NCBI GenBank assembly: GCA_007121115.1
Contig: SKMI01000191.1
Location: 1 to 5,138 of the forward strand
Reading direction: 5' to 3'
Origin: Paracoccaceae bacterium
GTDB taxonomy: Bacteria; Pseudomonadota; Alphaproteobacteria; Rhodobacterales; Rhodobacteraceae
Length of the DNA: 5,138 bases
Position numbers and translations under genes: made by a program. Each line of letters opens with the position of its first letter. Within the stretch, counting starts at the first letter, position 1. Of this stretch, positions 5,079 to 5,138 are shown in pieces. A model generated the notes under the pieces. It was not told the DNA's origin, did no database searches, and was given only the letters and a program-made list of their open reading frames with translations.

Positions 5079-5138
5079 CCTGGTGCGTTTGCGTCGCGCA
5101 TGGGGTAGGTGATTTAGAAGCGCCCCCTCAGCGCCCCA

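Noticed and set aside
4325..5101. Long minus-strand Ser/Gly/Ala-rich frame antisense to gcrA
   Set aside because: It mirrors the low-complexity GcrA linker. The plus strand has a clear GcrA with ideal Shine-Dalgarno sequence and family motifs.
5079..5138. Terminator or tRNA-like structure in the last 60 bases
   Set aside because: TGGGG and CCCCA could pair and AGCGCCCC occurs twice, but the stem is short, has no T-run and is cut by the window edge. A minus-strand stretch resembling an anticodon loop has no matching stem.

Overview
The window is high-GC DNA whose codons mostly end in G or C. It carries a GcrA-type cell-cycle regulator, found essentially only in Alphaproteobacteria, and a short single-domain flgA. 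The GcrA, FlgG, FlgA and FlgH proteins all read like those of Rhodobacterales (Rhodobacteraceae). I place it as a chromosomal segment of a motile rhodobacteral bacterium. The genus cannot be fixed from the sequence.

Layout. (1) Positions 1-2355, plus strand: the end of a flagellar basal-body operon, in the order flgG (5' end outside the window), flgA, flgH and a FliL-family gene. The first three overlap by 1 and 4 bases, so they are very probably co-transcribed and translationally coupled. Together they give the distal rod, the periplasmic chaperone for the P ring, the L-ring lipoprotein and a stator-associated membrane protein. (2) 2356-2674: a gene-poor gap holding seven 15-bp tandem repeats, a short run of 9-bp repeats with a canonical G-quadruplex pattern, a hairpin, and a probable promoter. 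(3) About 2675-2771: ffs, the small SRP RNA, recognised by its apical loop motif and closing stem. (4) 2772-2883: a short convergent gap with two 10-bp palindromes. (5) 2884-4239, minus strand: a secreted monohaem c-type cytochrome and a YadH-like ABC-2 permease, separated by 84 bp. (6) 4240-4400: a divergent promoter region with one GANTC site and a good sigma-70-type promoter for gcrA. (7) 4401-5078, plus strand: gcrA with a long Pro/Ala/Glu-rich linker. The last 60 bp hold no gene I can support.

The flagellar genes form one functional unit; ffs, the cytochrome, the permease and gcrA look like unrelated housekeeping neighbours. I find no convincing new biological system. The least ordinary features are the repeat and G-quadruplex stretch between fliL and ffs, and the placement of two of the window's four GANTC motifs (CcrM methylation, GcrA recognition) in short intergenic gaps beside gcrA and the cytochrome gene.
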